Positions 48,406-57,971 are shown, counted from the stretch's first letter. The stretch is 64,000 bases of DNA from Epidermidibacterium keratini (GCF_009834025.1 NZ_CP047156.1:1488001-1552000); one strand, 5' to 3'. The notes: generated by a model from the sequence alone, not told the origin. Numbers and translations: made by a program.

Positions 48406-49338
48406 ATGCCCGTCGAAGCCCGCCTGCAAGAGCTGCTCGACCAGCTCAACGCGCTCGACCTCCCGCCGCTGTTCGGCGGCGACCCGCAAACAGCCCGCGA
48501 GCAGTACCGGCAGGCCGCCCTGGCCAATCCTGAGCCAGACAAGATCCCACCGGTGACTTCTGTGCAGGAGTCCGAGGTCGCCGGGCCGGCTGGCCCGATC
48601 CGCATTCGCGTGTACGACGACCACCCCGGCGCGGACCTGCCTATCGTGGTGTTCTTCCACGGCGGGGGCTGGGTAGTCGGTGACCTCGACACGCACGACA
48701 AGCACGCCCGCCGCCTCGTGCGCGATGTCGGTGCGCGCGTGATCAGCGTCGACTACCGCCGCGCACCCGAGCACCCCTTCCCGGCCGCGTACGACGACTG
48801 CTGGGCGGTGACCGAATATGTCCTCGCGCACCCCGGCGAGTTCCACGCGACCTCCATCTCGGTTGCCGGCGACAGCGCCGGCGGCAACCTCGCCGCGGCG
48901 GTCGCGATCACTGCGCGCGACCACGGCTACGACCTTGCCGCGCAGCTGCTGATCTACCCAGCGACCGACATGCTCACCGCCTACCCGTCACGCGAGGAGA
49001 ACGCCCGCGGTTACCGGCTTGAGGCCCAGGACATGGACGACGCAACCGCGTCCTACGCCCAAGGCGCGGACCTACGCGACCCGCGGATCTCACCGATCTT
49101 CGCCAAGCGCCACGACCACCTCGCGCCGGCGATCATCGGAGTCGCCGGCTACGACCCACTGCGCGATGACGGTGCGGCGTACGCCGCCAAGCTCCAGCAA
49201 GCGGGCACGAAGGTCACCTTGCACAACTACCCCACCCTCATCCACGGCTTCTACGGCTTCTACCCCATCTCGGCCGACTCCGACTCCGCGGTCACCGAGC
49301 TCAACGCCGACCTGCGCGCCGTACTCGAAACTCGGTAG
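48406..49338 (+). CDS. Alpha/beta hydrolase, hormone-sensitive-lipase family
   Basis: 310 aa. HGGGW oxyanion motif, GDSAGGN nucleophile, GYDPLRDDG acid, LIHGFYGF His. ATG 48406 follows AGGAG; the in-frame extension upstream runs into the double palindrome. Probably repressed through that operator; substrate unknown. Confidence 0.93.
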   Translation: MPVEARLQELLDQLNALDLPPLFGGDPQTAREQYRQAALANPEPDKIPPVTSVQESEVAGPAGPIRIRVYDDHPGADLPIVVFFHGGGWVVGDLDTHDKHARRLVRDVGARVISVDYRRAPEHPFPAAYDDCWAVTEYVLAHPGEFHATSISVAGDSAGGNLAAAVAITARDHGYDLAAQLLIYPATDMLTAYPSREENARGYRLEAQDMDDATASYAQGADLRDPRISPIFAKRHDHLAPAIIGVAGYDPLRDDGAAYAAKLQQAGTKVTLHNYPTLIHGFYGFYPISADSDSAVTELNADLRAVLETR

Positions 49339-49366
49339 GCGAGCGCCCTCACACAGCGAGCGCGGT

Positions 49367-49381
49367 TAGCCTGGAAGGGTG
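49367..49381 (+). promoter_or_regulatory. Leaderless-type promoter
   Basis: TAGCCT (49367-49372), 6 nt, GTG 49379. Confidence 0.5.
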
Positions 49382-49798
49382 AGCACCGAGACCACCCCCG
49401 CACTGCCGCACGTGTCGGCTAAGCCGCTGCGCATCGCGTCCCGCGTGACCGCGGGGCTCGTCAGCACCCAGCTTGTGCTGATCATCGGCGACATCGTCGG
49501 CTTCACCGCACTCGCGCTCTACCACGGGATGGTCGGCTACCTGAGCCTGACGAGCGCCATCGTGACGATGGTGCTGGCGCTGCTCGAGCGCCCCCGCGGC
49601 CTCGAGCGCGGCCCCACACTCATCGCCGCCGCCCTGCCCGTGATGATGTGCATCCAGCTCTTCCTCAGCACGGTGTCGGTCCGCGGCCCGCACATGTTCC
49701 TCGGCGGGCTGATCCTCTTCACCTCGTGGGTCGTGGTGATGCTCGTTGCTGGTACGCCGCGCAAGACCACCACGCCCGGCGACGACCAGATCAAGTAG
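49379..49798 (+). CDS. Four-TM membrane protein of unknown function
   Basis: 139 aa with hydrophobic segments at ~25-50, 52-70, 80-96 and 105-124. Not recognised. GTG 49379 begins 6 nt after TAGCCT. Convergent with the FAH-family gene, 5 nt between stops. Confidence 0.7.
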   Translation: MSTETTPALPHVSAKPLRIASRVTAGLVSTQLVLIIGDIVGFTALALYHGMVGYLSLTSAIVTMVLALLERPRGLERGPTLIAAALPVMMCIQLFLSTVSVRGPHMFLGGLILFTSWVVVMLVAGTPRKTTTPGDDQIK

Positions 49799-49803
49799 CC
49801 GAC

Positions 49804-50643
49804 TCAGCTAAACGTCTGGCGCATCGTGCCGACGACGTCCATGCTCGACTCGACGACGTCGCCGGGGTTCAGGAAGATCATCTTCGGCTTCTGCCCCTGC
49901 CCGACACCGGCCGGCGTACCCGTCCAGATGATGTCGCCGGGATAGAGCTCCACGATCTGTGACAGCCGCGCGATCGCCTCGGGGACCGGGAAGATCATGT
50001 CGCGGGTGTGCCCGTCCTGGCGTACGACGCCGTTGACCTGACAGCCCAGCGCGATGTCGTCACGGTTGGCGAACTCATCCGGACTGGCCACGACCGGTCC
50101 CATCGGCGAGAAGTTCTCAAACGACTTCGCGATGCTGAACTGCTTCGTCCCCGCGCCCTGCCGCCGCCGCTCCGACAGGTCCTGGCCCATCGTGATGCCC
50201 GCGACGTAATCCCACGCCTGGTCTTCGGCGATGTCGCGTCCGCCCCGAGCGAGTACGACGATGAGCTCGGTCTCCCAGTCGGTCAGACCACCTTCGGGCA
50301 GCTTTACCTCAGCAATCGGACCGCAGAAGCTCGAGGAGAACTTGGTAAAGACCGTCAGGTCCTCGGGGATGTCCAGGCCGACTTCTTCGGCGTGATCGCG
50401 GTAGTTGAGCCCTAAGGCGAAGATCTGCCGGGGCGCCGGAGTCGGCGCGTCGATATCCGCCGGATCGACCGCGACCGCGCCACCAAGATCGGCACCGGAT
50501 GCCCAGTCGCGGAACTCATCCCAGCGCTCGTAGATCGCCTGCGGGTCAGCGCTGAACTGACCGTCGCTGGCCTGCTCGACATCGATACCTTCGCTCTGGC
50601 TGGCCATCAGGTGCAGGCGGCCGTTGACGTTGGCGATGAGCAT
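49804..50643 (-). CDS. Fumarylacetoacetate hydrolase family protein
   Basis: 279 aa. Core LGLNYRDHAEEVG, metal-site residues in TDWETELIVVL, TMGQDLSERRRQ, and the end GDIIWTGTPAGVGQGQ typical of FAH/HpaG-type hydrolase or decarboxylase enzymes acting on oxo-acids. ATG 50643 has GGAGG; the longer frame is rejected. Follows the LLM gene on the same strand. Confidence 0.92.
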   Translation of the reverse strand: MLIANVNGRLHLMASQSEGIDVEQASDGQFSADPQAIYERWDEFRDWASGADLGGAVAVDPADIDAPTPAPRQIFALGLNYRDHAEEVGLDIPEDLTVFTKFSSSFCGPIAEVKLPEGGLTDWETELIVVLARGGRDIAEDQAWDYVAGITMGQDLSERRRQGAGTKQFSIAKSFENFSPMGPVVASPDEFANRDDIALGCQVNGVVRQDGHTRDMIFPVPEAIARLSQIVELYPGDIIWTGTPAGVGQGQKPKMIFLNPGDVVESSMDVVGTMRQTFS

Positions 50644-50658
50644 GCGTCCTCCAGGTGC

Positions 50659-50684
50659 GGTCTCGACAGGCGTACCGCTCAACC
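50659..50684. repeat. Possible minimal palindromic-repeat relic
   Basis: GGTCTCGACAGG...CGCTCAACC resembles the ends of the dispersed family without its middle. Confidence 0.3.
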
Positions 50685-50703
50685 GTACGACGCGGCCTCG
50701 AGG

Positions 50704-51681
50704 TCAGCTGACAGCGGCCATGAACCGTTCGAGCTCACCGGGAATGTCATCGCCGGCGGGCTGGTAGGCCAGCTCGGTCACGCCTTGCTCGGCGAGTACG
50801 TCGAGCTTGTCGCGGATCTGCTGCGGCGTTCCGGTGATCGTCGACTCCAGCATCAGCTCGGCCGACTGCGCGTAGACCCGCTCGTCGTGCTCGTTCAGCG
50901 CGACCAGGTGTCCTTCGTGAATCGCCAGGTGGCGTTCGTCTTCTGGCAGCGACTCGATGCGCTCGACCCATTCGGCACCACCGGGCTGCGCGATGACGGT
51001 CTCGCGCCCCGCCCGCTCGTAGAGCTTGTGAAAGACGACCGCCACACCGTGACCTGCCGCCTGAGCGACCCGCGGCGAGCGCACGTCTTCGCCGTCGGCC
51101 AGCACGGTGCCCTGCTTGAGTAGTGCTTGCCACCCGGTGACGTTCGGGTTGGGCCCGCCGGTGGCAAACGTGCCGTCGCCGACGGCCGCCGACACCTTCG
51201 CGCCCACCGGCCCGCCCGCGCCGATCAGAATCGGCACCTCGATCGGCCTGGGTGCGCCAAATCCGGGGCCGTGCAGCATCCGGATCTTCGCGCCTTCCCA
51301 CTCGGTTGTCTCACCGGCGAGCAGGGCCCGCAGCACCCGCACGTAACGCTCGACGTCGCGCCACTTCATCGACGTCTTGCCCATTGCGTGCCGGCCGGTG
51401 AAGCCGGAGCCGATGCCGACGCACACCCGCTGCGGCGCCATCTCATACAGGGTCGCGATCGCGGCCGCGTTGGTCATCGGGTGGCGCAGGCTCGGGACGA
51501 GTACGCCGGGACCGAGCCCGATCTCCGACGTACGCTCGGCGGCCTGGCCCAGCATCATCCACACGTCGGGGTAGAGCGCGGGAGAGTCGTAGGCCCAGGC
51601 CCGCACATAACCAAGCGACTCGGCGATCCGAATGTGCTCGGGGGTGTCCATGCTGGTCGCGAACGCGCAGGATATCTCCAT
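50704..51681 (-). CDS. LLM-class flavin-dependent (F420-type) oxidoreductase
   Basis: 325-aa TIM-barrel luciferase-like monooxygenase: ISCAFATSMDTPEHIRIAESLGY, GPGVLVPSLRHPMTNAAAIATL and VGIGSGFTGRHAMG are typical of F420-using relatives. No ribosome-binding site before ATG 51681. Divergent from the acyl-CoA synthetase gene and upstream of the FAH-family gene. Confidence 0.88.
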   Translation of the reverse strand: MEISCAFATSMDTPEHIRIAESLGYVRAWAYDSPALYPDVWMMLGQAAERTSEIGLGPGVLVPSLRHPMTNAAAIATLYEMAPQRVCVGIGSGFTGRHAMGKTSMKWRDVERYVRVLRALLAGETTEWEGAKIRMLHGPGFGAPRPIEVPILIGAGGPVGAKVSAAVGDGTFATGGPNPNVTGWQALLKQGTVLADGEDVRSPRVAQAAGHGVAVVFHKLYERAGRETVIAQPGGAEWVERIESLPEDERHLAIHEGHLVALNEHDERVYAQSAELMLESTITGTPQQIRDKLDVLAEQGVTELAYQPAGDDIPGELERFMAAVS

Positions 51682-51774
51682 AGTTCATGCGTAGTGTGCG
51701 AGTACGCCGTTGTCCACACTCCACCTACGATGCGGATACGCGCCCGATGTCCCGCCCCAGACCCGGAGGTCCCG

Positions 51775-53367
51775 TTGTCCAACCCGCACGATCGCGAGCT
51801 ACCCGCCCCGATGTTCGAAGGCGCCCAGGAACGCGAGGTCGCCAACGTCGCCTCATTGCTTCGCCAGAGCGCCGCGGCGACGCCGGATGAGGCAGCGCTA
51901 CGCGAGGAGTCCGGCGACACGACGTACGCCGAGCTCGATGAGCGCTCCAACCGGGCCGCCAACGCGTTCGCCGCCCTCGGGGTCGGGGTCGGAGATCGCA
52001 TCGCGATCGTCTCGGCCAACAACCATTACTTCATGGAGCTGGTCTTCGCAGCCGCCAAGCTCGGCGCTATCGCCGCTCCGATCAACACTCGCCTGAGCGC
52101 CGTAGAGATCGAAAAACTTCTATCTACAGCCGAGCCGAAGGTCCTCTTCGTCGGCGCCGAAGCGACCGAGCAGACCCCGCCCGAGGGCGCCGTACCCTCG
52201 CTTGCGGTCACCCTGACGCCGCAGTCCTATGACGAGCTGATCGCGACCGCCGACGCGACAGATCCTGGCTACGAGGCAAGCGCCGACGAGACGGCCATCC
52301 TGCTGTTTTCTTCTGGTACGACGGGACTTCCCAAGGGCATCCCGCTCAACGGACGTAATCTATCGACGTCGCTCTATGGATCGGGCGACCGCTTGAAGGT
52401 TGAGGGCCACCAGATCTCGATGGCGCCGGTGCCGTTCTTCCACGTCACTGGCCTGACGAGCGCGCTCGGCACGATCGGCAAGGGCGGCACACTGCTGCTG
52501 AAGATGCCAACCGGCCCGAAGGACCTGATGCGGCTGCTCATCGAGGAGAAGGTCACCAACGCGGTCGGCGTACCCACCCTCATCCAGATGCTCACCCAGC
52601 TGCCCGAGGCCAAGGGTGCCGACTGGTCGCACCTGCAGTACTTCGGCTACGGCGGCGCCCCCATGCCGCTGCCGGTCATCAAGGCCGCGCGGGAGATCCT
52701 CGGCTGTGAGCTCGTGCAGGGCTACGGGCTCACCGAGACCTCGGCGGCCGTCACCGTGCTGATGCCCGAGGATCACGTGCCGGCACCAGGGCGTGAGAAG
52801 CAGGTCGGCTCGGTCGGGCGCCCACTGGAAGGTGTGGAGATCAAGATCGTCGACCCGGCGACGCGCGAGGAGGTCGCGGTCGGCGAGCGCGGCGAAGTCT
52901 GGGTGCGCAGCTCGCGGGTCACCCCCGGCTACTGGAACCGGCCCGAGGAGAACTCCCGCTCCTTCACCGATGACCGCTGGTTTGCCACCGGCGACGGCGG
53001 GTCGGTCGACGAGGAGGGCTACCTCTATCTGCACGACCGGATCAAGGACATGATCGTCACCGGCGCCGAAAACGTCTATCCGGCCGAGGTCGAGAGCGTG
53101 ATCACCGGCCACCCCGACGTCTCCGAGGTCGCCGTCATCGGCATCCCGTCGCCGAAGTGGGGCGAGTCGCCGTACGCCATCATCGTCCCGCGGCCCGGCA
53201 CCACTCCCGATGCCGACGAGATCATCGCGTGGACCCGCGAGCAGATCGCGCACTACAAGGCTCCGGTCGGGATCACCTTCACCGACGTACTGCCCCGCAA
53301 CCCCAACGGCAAGCTGCTCAAGCGAGTGCTGCGCGACCAGTACGCCGACGTCCAGGCACCGCAGTAG
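51775..53367 (+). CDS. Acyl-CoA synthetase / AMP-dependent ligase
   Basis: 530 aa. Adenylate-forming enzyme activating a carboxylic acid to its CoA thioester. P-loop LLFSSGTTGLPKG (A3), QGYGLTETS (A5), FATGDGGSVDEEGYLYLHDRIKDMI (A7-A8) and the catalytic Lys in NPNGKLLKR (A10). TTG 51775 has GGAGG 5 nt upstream; the open frame to 51127 is antisense to the LLM gene and is not used. Confidence 0.93.
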   Translation: MSNPHDRELPAPMFEGAQEREVANVASLLRQSAAATPDEAALREESGDTTYAELDERSNRAANAFAALGVGVGDRIAIVSANNHYFMELVFAAAKLGAIAAPINTRLSAVEIEKLLSTAEPKVLFVGAEATEQTPPEGAVPSLAVTLTPQSYDELIATADATDPGYEASADETAILLFSSGTTGLPKGIPLNGRNLSTSLYGSGDRLKVEGHQISMAPVPFFHVTGLTSALGTIGKGGTLLLKMPTGPKDLMRLLIEEKVTNAVGVPTLIQMLTQLPEAKGADWSHLQYFGYGGAPMPLPVIKAAREILGCELVQGYGLTETSAAVTVLMPEDHVPAPGREKQVGSVGRPLEGVEIKIVDPATREEVAVGERGEVWVRSSRVTPGYWNRPEENSRSFTDDRWFATGDGGSVDEEGYLYLHDRIKDMIVTGAENVYPAEVESVITGHPDVSEVAVIGIPSPKWGESPYAIIVPRPGTTPDADEIIAWTREQIAHYKAPVGITFTDVLPRNPNGKLLKRVLRDQYADVQAPQ

Positions 53368-53399
53368 CCGCTGTTTACCTGCTGTACACCCGCCACCCC

Positions 53400-53414
53400 T
53401 AACTTGAGCGCATG
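53400..53414 (+). promoter_or_regulatory. Leaderless-type promoter
   Basis: TAACTT (53400-53405), 6 nt, ATG 53412. Confidence 0.5.
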
Positions 53415-54017
53415 ACTCCGCAGGGTGACGCCACGTTTGATGCCATCGAGTTCCGCCAGATCGAGGACATCCTCGACTGCAGCCCGGGATCGGGCGCGGT
53501 GCTGCTCACCCAGGACGCGGTCGACGGACCGGACGCCGAGCTCGTCGCCTTCAACCGTGACGTCGTCAACCAGGTGCTCGACCGGGTCGACGACGTCTCC
53601 GAGGTGGCGCTGGATGCACTGCGCAGCTACTACGTCGACCTGTACGCCGCCCTCATCCCGGTCGGCGGGCTGTCGGCGTACCGCGCCTTCGCCACCCGCC
53701 AGGTCAACGAGCTCGTGCTGCAGGGCCTGAAGCTGATGGGCGCGCCGGCGCACCTGGACTTGCTGGTCGACGCGCTCGGCGGCGACGGCATCTCGGACGA
53801 GCAGTACGCCGCCCGGTTTGCCGAGGCCGAGGCGGCGCGCCCGCTCACCGAGGCCAATGCGGCGTACCTCCGCTCGCTGGACACCGTGCAGATCGTGCAG
53901 CCGGGCAGCTTCGACGTCGCGCTGCGGATCGCGCTCGGCAAGGACGGCGACGACTTCGGCTCGATCGACCTCCCGCGCTGGCGCGGCAACGTCGAAGAAC
54001 TCATCACCGAAGACTGA
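53412..54017 (+). CDS. Conserved-looking protein of unknown function
   Basis: 201-aa soluble, acidic, largely helical protein with no motif I recognise. Begins 6 nt after a TAACTT box and 44 nt after the acyl-CoA synthetase stop. GC pattern fits real coding. Confidence 0.75.
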   Translation: MTPQGDATFDAIEFRQIEDILDCSPGSGAVLLTQDAVDGPDAELVAFNRDVVNQVLDRVDDVSEVALDALRSYYVDLYAALIPVGGLSAYRAFATRQVNELVLQGLKLMGAPAHLDLLVDALGGDGISDEQYAARFAEAEAARPLTEANAAYLRSLDTVQIVQPGSFDVALRIALGKDGDDFGSIDLPRWRGNVEELITED

Positions 54018-54112
54018 CCGGCAAGGTAAACGTCACACTCGGGTCGCAATGTCGGTCGATGGGCCTAGCGTTAAGTAGACGTGGACAGCTCATGCAGACG
54101 GAGGTTGGCACC

Positions 54113-55135
54113 ATGGCGTTTGACTTTGCCTCGCTCGAGGTGCCGGTCGTTGCCGCACCGATGGCCGGAGGCCCGTCCACCCCTGAGCTCGTCGCAGCCG
54201 TGTCGGCGGCCGGCGGGTTCGGCTTCCTTGCCGCCGGCTACCTCACTCCTGAGGCGATGGCGCAGGCGATCGACCGCACTCGTTCGCTGACCGAGGCGCC
54301 TTTTGGCATCAACGTCTTCACCCCGCAGCGCCGGGCGACTGGCCTCGGTGACGACATCGAGGAGTACGCCGAGTCGCTGCGCGACGTCGCTGCGCGCTAC
54401 GGCGTCGAGCCCGGCGAGCCGACGTTCAACGACGACCACTTCGAGGCCAAGATCGACTATCTCGTCGACAACCCGGTCCCGGTCGTGAGCTTTACCTTCG
54501 GCGCAGTCGAGTCCGGCGTCGTACGCCGCCTGCGCGAGGCCGGGGCATTGGTCGGCTTCACCGTGACGTCGGCCGACGAGGCACGCCGTGCTGACGATCT
54601 CGGGGCCGACTTCCTGATCGCGCAGGGCGCGCCTGCCGGCGGGCATCGCGGCGTCTGGAGTGAGACCGAGGAACCCAACGTGAGCACGGCGGCGATGGTC
54701 GTCGCCTCCGTCCGCGCGGTCAGTGACCTCCCGGTCATCGGCGCAGGCGCCGTCGTGGACGCTGACGGCGTACACTCCCTTCTCGCCGCCGGCTGCGTCG
54801 CGGTCGCCATTGGCACGCTGTTCGTGGCCGCCGACGAAAGCGGCGCGAGCGAGGTCCAGAAGGACGCCTACACCAGCGGGCAGTTCGGATCGACGACCGT
54901 CACGCGCGCCTTCAGCGGCCGGTATGCCCGCGGGCTGGACAACGACTTCATCCGCAAGTTCTCCGATGCCGCTCCCGCGGCGTACCCGGATCTGCACTAC
55001 ATCACCTCGCCGATCCGCAAGGCCGCGACCGCCGCCGGCGACCCGCAGGCGATGGGCATCTGGGCCGGCGAAGGATTTGCGGCCGCCGTACGCCGCCCGG
55101 CCGCCGACATCGTCGCCGCCCTCGACCCCCGCTAG
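54113..55135 (+). CDS. Nitronate monooxygenase (2-nitropropane dioxygenase family)
   Basis: 340-aa FMN-dependent TIM barrel: VVAAPMAGGPSTPELVAAVSAAGGFGFLAAGY, IAQGAPAGGHRG (His in the AGGHxG motif) and VIGAGAVVDADGVHSLLAAGCVAVAIGTLFVAADES for FMN phosphate. Oxidises alkyl nitronates. GGAGG 8 nt before ATG 54113 sets the start over ATG 54092. Confidence 0.94.
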   Translation: MAFDFASLEVPVVAAPMAGGPSTPELVAAVSAAGGFGFLAAGYLTPEAMAQAIDRTRSLTEAPFGINVFTPQRRATGLGDDIEEYAESLRDVAARYGVEPGEPTFNDDHFEAKIDYLVDNPVPVVSFTFGAVESGVVRRLREAGALVGFTVTSADEARRADDLGADFLIAQGAPAGGHRGVWSETEEPNVSTAAMVVASVRAVSDLPVIGAGAVVDADGVHSLLAAGCVAVAIGTLFVAADESGASEVQKDAYTSGQFGSTTVTRAFSGRYARGLDNDFIRKFSDAAPAAYPDLHYITSPIRKAATAAGDPQAMGIWAGEGFAAAVRRPAADIVAALDPR

Positions 55136-55152
55136 GCCTAACCCCGCGACGT

Positions 55153-55203
55153 GCGGTGGGTTCACCACCGATAACCGGCCCGGAGCGGTGGTAAACCCAC
55201 CGC
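55153..55203. terminator. Long inverted repeat, probable terminator
   Basis: GCGGTGGGTTCACCACCG and CGGTGGTAAACCCACCGC pair over 18 bp with one mismatch and a 15-nt loop; a second hairpin GCGTG-7 nt-CACGC follows at 55205-55221. Its CACCGATAACCGGC segment also occurs next to the repeat at 36037. Confidence 0.6.
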
Positions 55204-55269
55204 GCGTGGGACTAACACGCGTAGAGACACCCCGAACCACAGAAATCTTGGCCGGGGCGTGGCGCTAAG

Positions 55270-55283
55270 TTACTCGCGAGTAA
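55270..55283. promoter_or_regulatory. Perfect 14-bp palindrome TTACTCGCGAGTAA, candidate operator
   Basis: Lies 83 nt upstream of the acyl-CoA dehydrogenase start. Size and symmetry fit a TetR-type site. Confidence 0.55.
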
Positions 55284-55365
55284 TATCCTTGGTCACGGGG
55301 ACACCGCGCGGCACCGACGCCGTACACCCCGCACCATCTTTGAATCCTGAGCCGCTGGAGGCACC

Positions 55366-57225
55366 GTGGCCCACTACAAGTCCAACCTGCGCGATATCGA
55401 GTTCAACCTGTTCGAGGTCCTGAACACCCAGGACCGTCTCGGATCGGGAGTGTTCGAGGAGCTCGACCTCGAGACCGCCAAGGACTTCCTGGCCAACACC
55501 CATGAGCGCGCGACCTCGGAGGCGTTCTGCGCCTCCTTCGCCGACGCCGACCGCAACCCACCGGTCTACAACCCGCAAGACTTCTCGGTCGTCATCCCCG
55601 ACTCCTTCAAGCGCACCTTCGAGATGCTGATGGAGTCCGGCGGTCACTACCTCGACATGGACGCCGAGCTCGGCGGTACGCCGGCCCCCCGCACGCTGTG
55701 GTGGTCGATCGGCGAGCTGATCCTGGGCGCCAACCCGGCCGCCTGGATGTACGCCGCCGGGCCCGCGTTCGCCAACATCCTCTACAGCATCGGCACCGAT
55801 GAGCAGAAGGACTGGGCGCGGCTGTTCATCGACAAGCTGTGGGGCGCCACGATGGTGCTGACCGAGCCGGATGCCGGCTCGGACGTCGGCGCCGGTGTCA
55901 CCAAGGCCTTCCCCAACGAAGACGGCACCTGGCGGATCGAGGGCGTCAAGCGCTTCATCACCTCGGCCGAGCAGGACATGACCGACAACATCATCCACTA
56001 CGTGCTAGCCCGCCCCGAGGGCGTTTCGGGCGCCGGCGGCCCGGGCACCAAGGGCCTGTCGCTGTTCATCGTGCCGAAGTTCCACTTCGATCCGCAGACC
56101 GGTGAGATCGGCGAACGCAACGGCGCCTTCGTGACCAACGTCGAGAAGAAGATGGGCATCAAGGTCTCCACGACCTGCGAGCTCACCTTCGGCCAGCACG
56201 GCACCCCCGCGATCGGCTACCTGGTCGGCGACGTACACGAGGGCATCGCGCAGATGTTCCGGATCATCGAGTACGCACGCATGATGGTCGGCACCAAGGG
56301 CATGGCCACCCTCTCCAGCGCCTACCTCAACGCACTCGACTACGCCAAGACCCGCAAGCAGGGCGCCGACCTGACCCAGGCCAACGACAAGTCCGCGCCG
56401 CGCATCGAGGTCATCGGCCACCCGGACGTCAAGCGTTCGCTGATGCTGCAGAAGTCGTACGCCGAAGGCCTGCGCGCGATGGTCCTCTACACGGCGTACA
56501 TCCAGGAGCTCGTGCAGATCGCGAAGTTCGAAGGAAACACCGAGGAAGTCGACCGCCTCGAGCGAATCAACGACCTCATGCTCCCGCTGGTCAAGGCCTG
56601 TGGCTCCGAGCGCGCCTACACGCTGATCGGCACCGAGTCGCTGCAGTGCTTCGGCGGATCGGGCTACCTGCAGGACTACCCGATCGAGCAGTACGTCCGC
56701 GACTCGAAGATCGACACCCTCTATGAGGGCACCACCGCGATCCAGGGCATGGACTTCTTCTTCCGCAAGATCGTCAAGGACAAGGGCGCGTCGCTGATGT
56801 TCGTGGCGCAGCAGATCCAGGAGCTCGCCGAAAACCAGGACGTCGACGGCCGCCTGAAAACCGAGCGTGAGCTGCTCGCACAGGGACTCGCCGACGCGCA
56901 GGCGATGCTCGGCGGCATCACCGGCTTCCTGATGTCTGCCCAGGACGACATCACCAACATCTACAAAGTCGGCCAAAACACCTCGCGGCTGCTGCTCGCG
57001 ATGGGCGATCTGGTGATGGGCTGGCAGCTGCTCAAGCACGCGACGATCGCCCTGGCCAAGCTCGACGAAGGCCCGAAGTCCGAGAAGGACAAAGCCTTCT
57101 ACGAGGGCAAGGTCGCCAGCGCCCGGTTCTTCTGCTCGCAGGTGCTGCCGCGCCTGAGCGCCGAGAAGGCGATGCTCGAGGCGACCGACAACTCGATCAT
57201 GGACATCCCGGTCGAGGCCTTCTAG
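55366..57225 (+). CDS. Acyl-CoA dehydrogenase, FadE5-like
   Basis: 619 aa, matching the length class of mycobacterial FadE5 with its extra C-terminal domain. FAD/substrate features: MVLTEPDAGSDVGAG, KRFITSAEQD, and the catalytic-loop region LYEGTTAIQGMDFFFRK. GTG 55366 with GGAGG 4 nt upstream. First step of beta-oxidation. Overlaps the convergent enoyl-CoA hydratase by 4 nt. Confidence 0.94.
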   Translation: MAHYKSNLRDIEFNLFEVLNTQDRLGSGVFEELDLETAKDFLANTHERATSEAFCASFADADRNPPVYNPQDFSVVIPDSFKRTFEMLMESGGHYLDMDAELGGTPAPRTLWWSIGELILGANPAAWMYAAGPAFANILYSIGTDEQKDWARLFIDKLWGATMVLTEPDAGSDVGAGVTKAFPNEDGTWRIEGVKRFITSAEQDMTDNIIHYVLARPEGVSGAGGPGTKGLSLFIVPKFHFDPQTGEIGERNGAFVTNVEKKMGIKVSTTCELTFGQHGTPAIGYLVGDVHEGIAQMFRIIEYARMMVGTKGMATLSSAYLNALDYAKTRKQGADLTQANDKSAPRIEVIGHPDVKRSLMLQKSYAEGLRAMVLYTAYIQELVQIAKFEGNTEEVDRLERINDLMLPLVKACGSERAYTLIGTESLQCFGGSGYLQDYPIEQYVRDSKIDTLYEGTTAIQGMDFFFRKIVKDKGASLMFVAQQIQELAENQDVDGRLKTERELLAQGLADAQAMLGGITGFLMSAQDDITNIYKVGQNTSRLLLAMGDLVMGWQLLKHATIALAKLDEGPKSEKDKAFYEGKVASARFFCSQVLPRLSAEKAMLEATDNSIMDIPVEAF

Positions 57226-57971
57226 TCCCGCTTGTTGAAGCGGGCGACCTGCTCGCGGTAGTAGTCCGACGTCACGGCCTGCTCAGTCAGCTCGGTCAGG
57301 TCGGGACCCTCAAGGGTCTCGACCTGGCCGTACTGGTCGATCGCGAGCTTCGAGGCCCGCTGGGTGTACGGCGAGCGGCTCGCCATCAGGCGCGCGAGCT
57401 GCAGCGCCGCGTCGTACGGGTCGTCGGCGACCTCGGTCAGCAAGCCCATGCGTTCGGCGAGCGGTACGTCGAAGATCTCCCCCGATAGCAGGACGTACTT
57501 CGCCCACATCGCGCCGACCGCACTGGTCAGCCGCCGGCTCGCACCGACGCCGTACACCACGCCGAGCTTGGCCGCCGTGATACCGAATCGAGAGTCCGGT
57601 GCGGCGTACCGCAGGTCGCAGCCGAGTGCGATCTCCATCCCGCCGCCGATACATACGCCGCGGATCGCTGCTATGACTGGGATCTCGACCGCCGACAGCG
57701 CTGACTCGGCCGCGTCGACCACCTGTCGATAGTTATCCGCGGCGGCCGGCGTACTGCGCGTCTCGCCGAACTCGCCGATGTCGGCTCCCGCGCAGAAATG
57801 GTCGCCGGCGCCGGTCACGATCAGCACCCGCGCGTCGCCGAGCTCAGCGAGCAACGACGGAAGCCGCTGCCACATCGCGAGCGTCATCGCGTTGCGCTTG
57901 GCCGGGCGGTTGATGGTGAGGATGGCGATGTCGCCGTCGCGGCGCAGGGCCAGGTCGTCGGTGGGGGTCAT
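57222..57971 (-). CDS. Enoyl-CoA hydratase/isomerase family protein
   Basis: 249-aa crotonase: LTINRPAKRNAM, oxyanion-hole GDHFCAGADIGEF and IRGVCIGGGMEIALGCDLRYA, then FGITAAKLGVVYG. ATG 57971 follows CAGAGT by 6 nt, a variant leaderless box. The precise reaction (hydratase or isomerase) is not fixed by sequence. Confidence 0.92.
   Translation of the reverse strand: MTPTDDLALRRDGDIAILTINRPAKRNAMTLAMWQRLPSLLAELGDARVLIVTGAGDHFCAGADIGEFGETRSTPAAADNYRQVVDAAESALSAVEIPVIAAIRGVCIGGGMEIALGCDLRYAAPDSRFGITAAKLGVVYGVGASRRLTSAVGAMWAKYVLLSGEIFDVPLAERMGLLTEVADDPYDAALQLARLMASRSPYTQRASKLAIDQYGQVETLEGPDLTELTEQAVTSDYYREQVARFNKRD
57227..57244. terminator. Bidirectional terminator at convergent overlap
   Basis: CCCGCTT-GTTG-AAGCGGG, 7-bp stem inside the last codons of the enoyl-CoA hydratase gene. 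Confidence 0.5.

Noticed and set aside
51127-51774. 216-residue N-terminal extension of the acyl-CoA synthetase
   Set aside because: It is antisense to the LLM gene; the AMP-ligase fold begins after TTG 51775, which has GGAGG.
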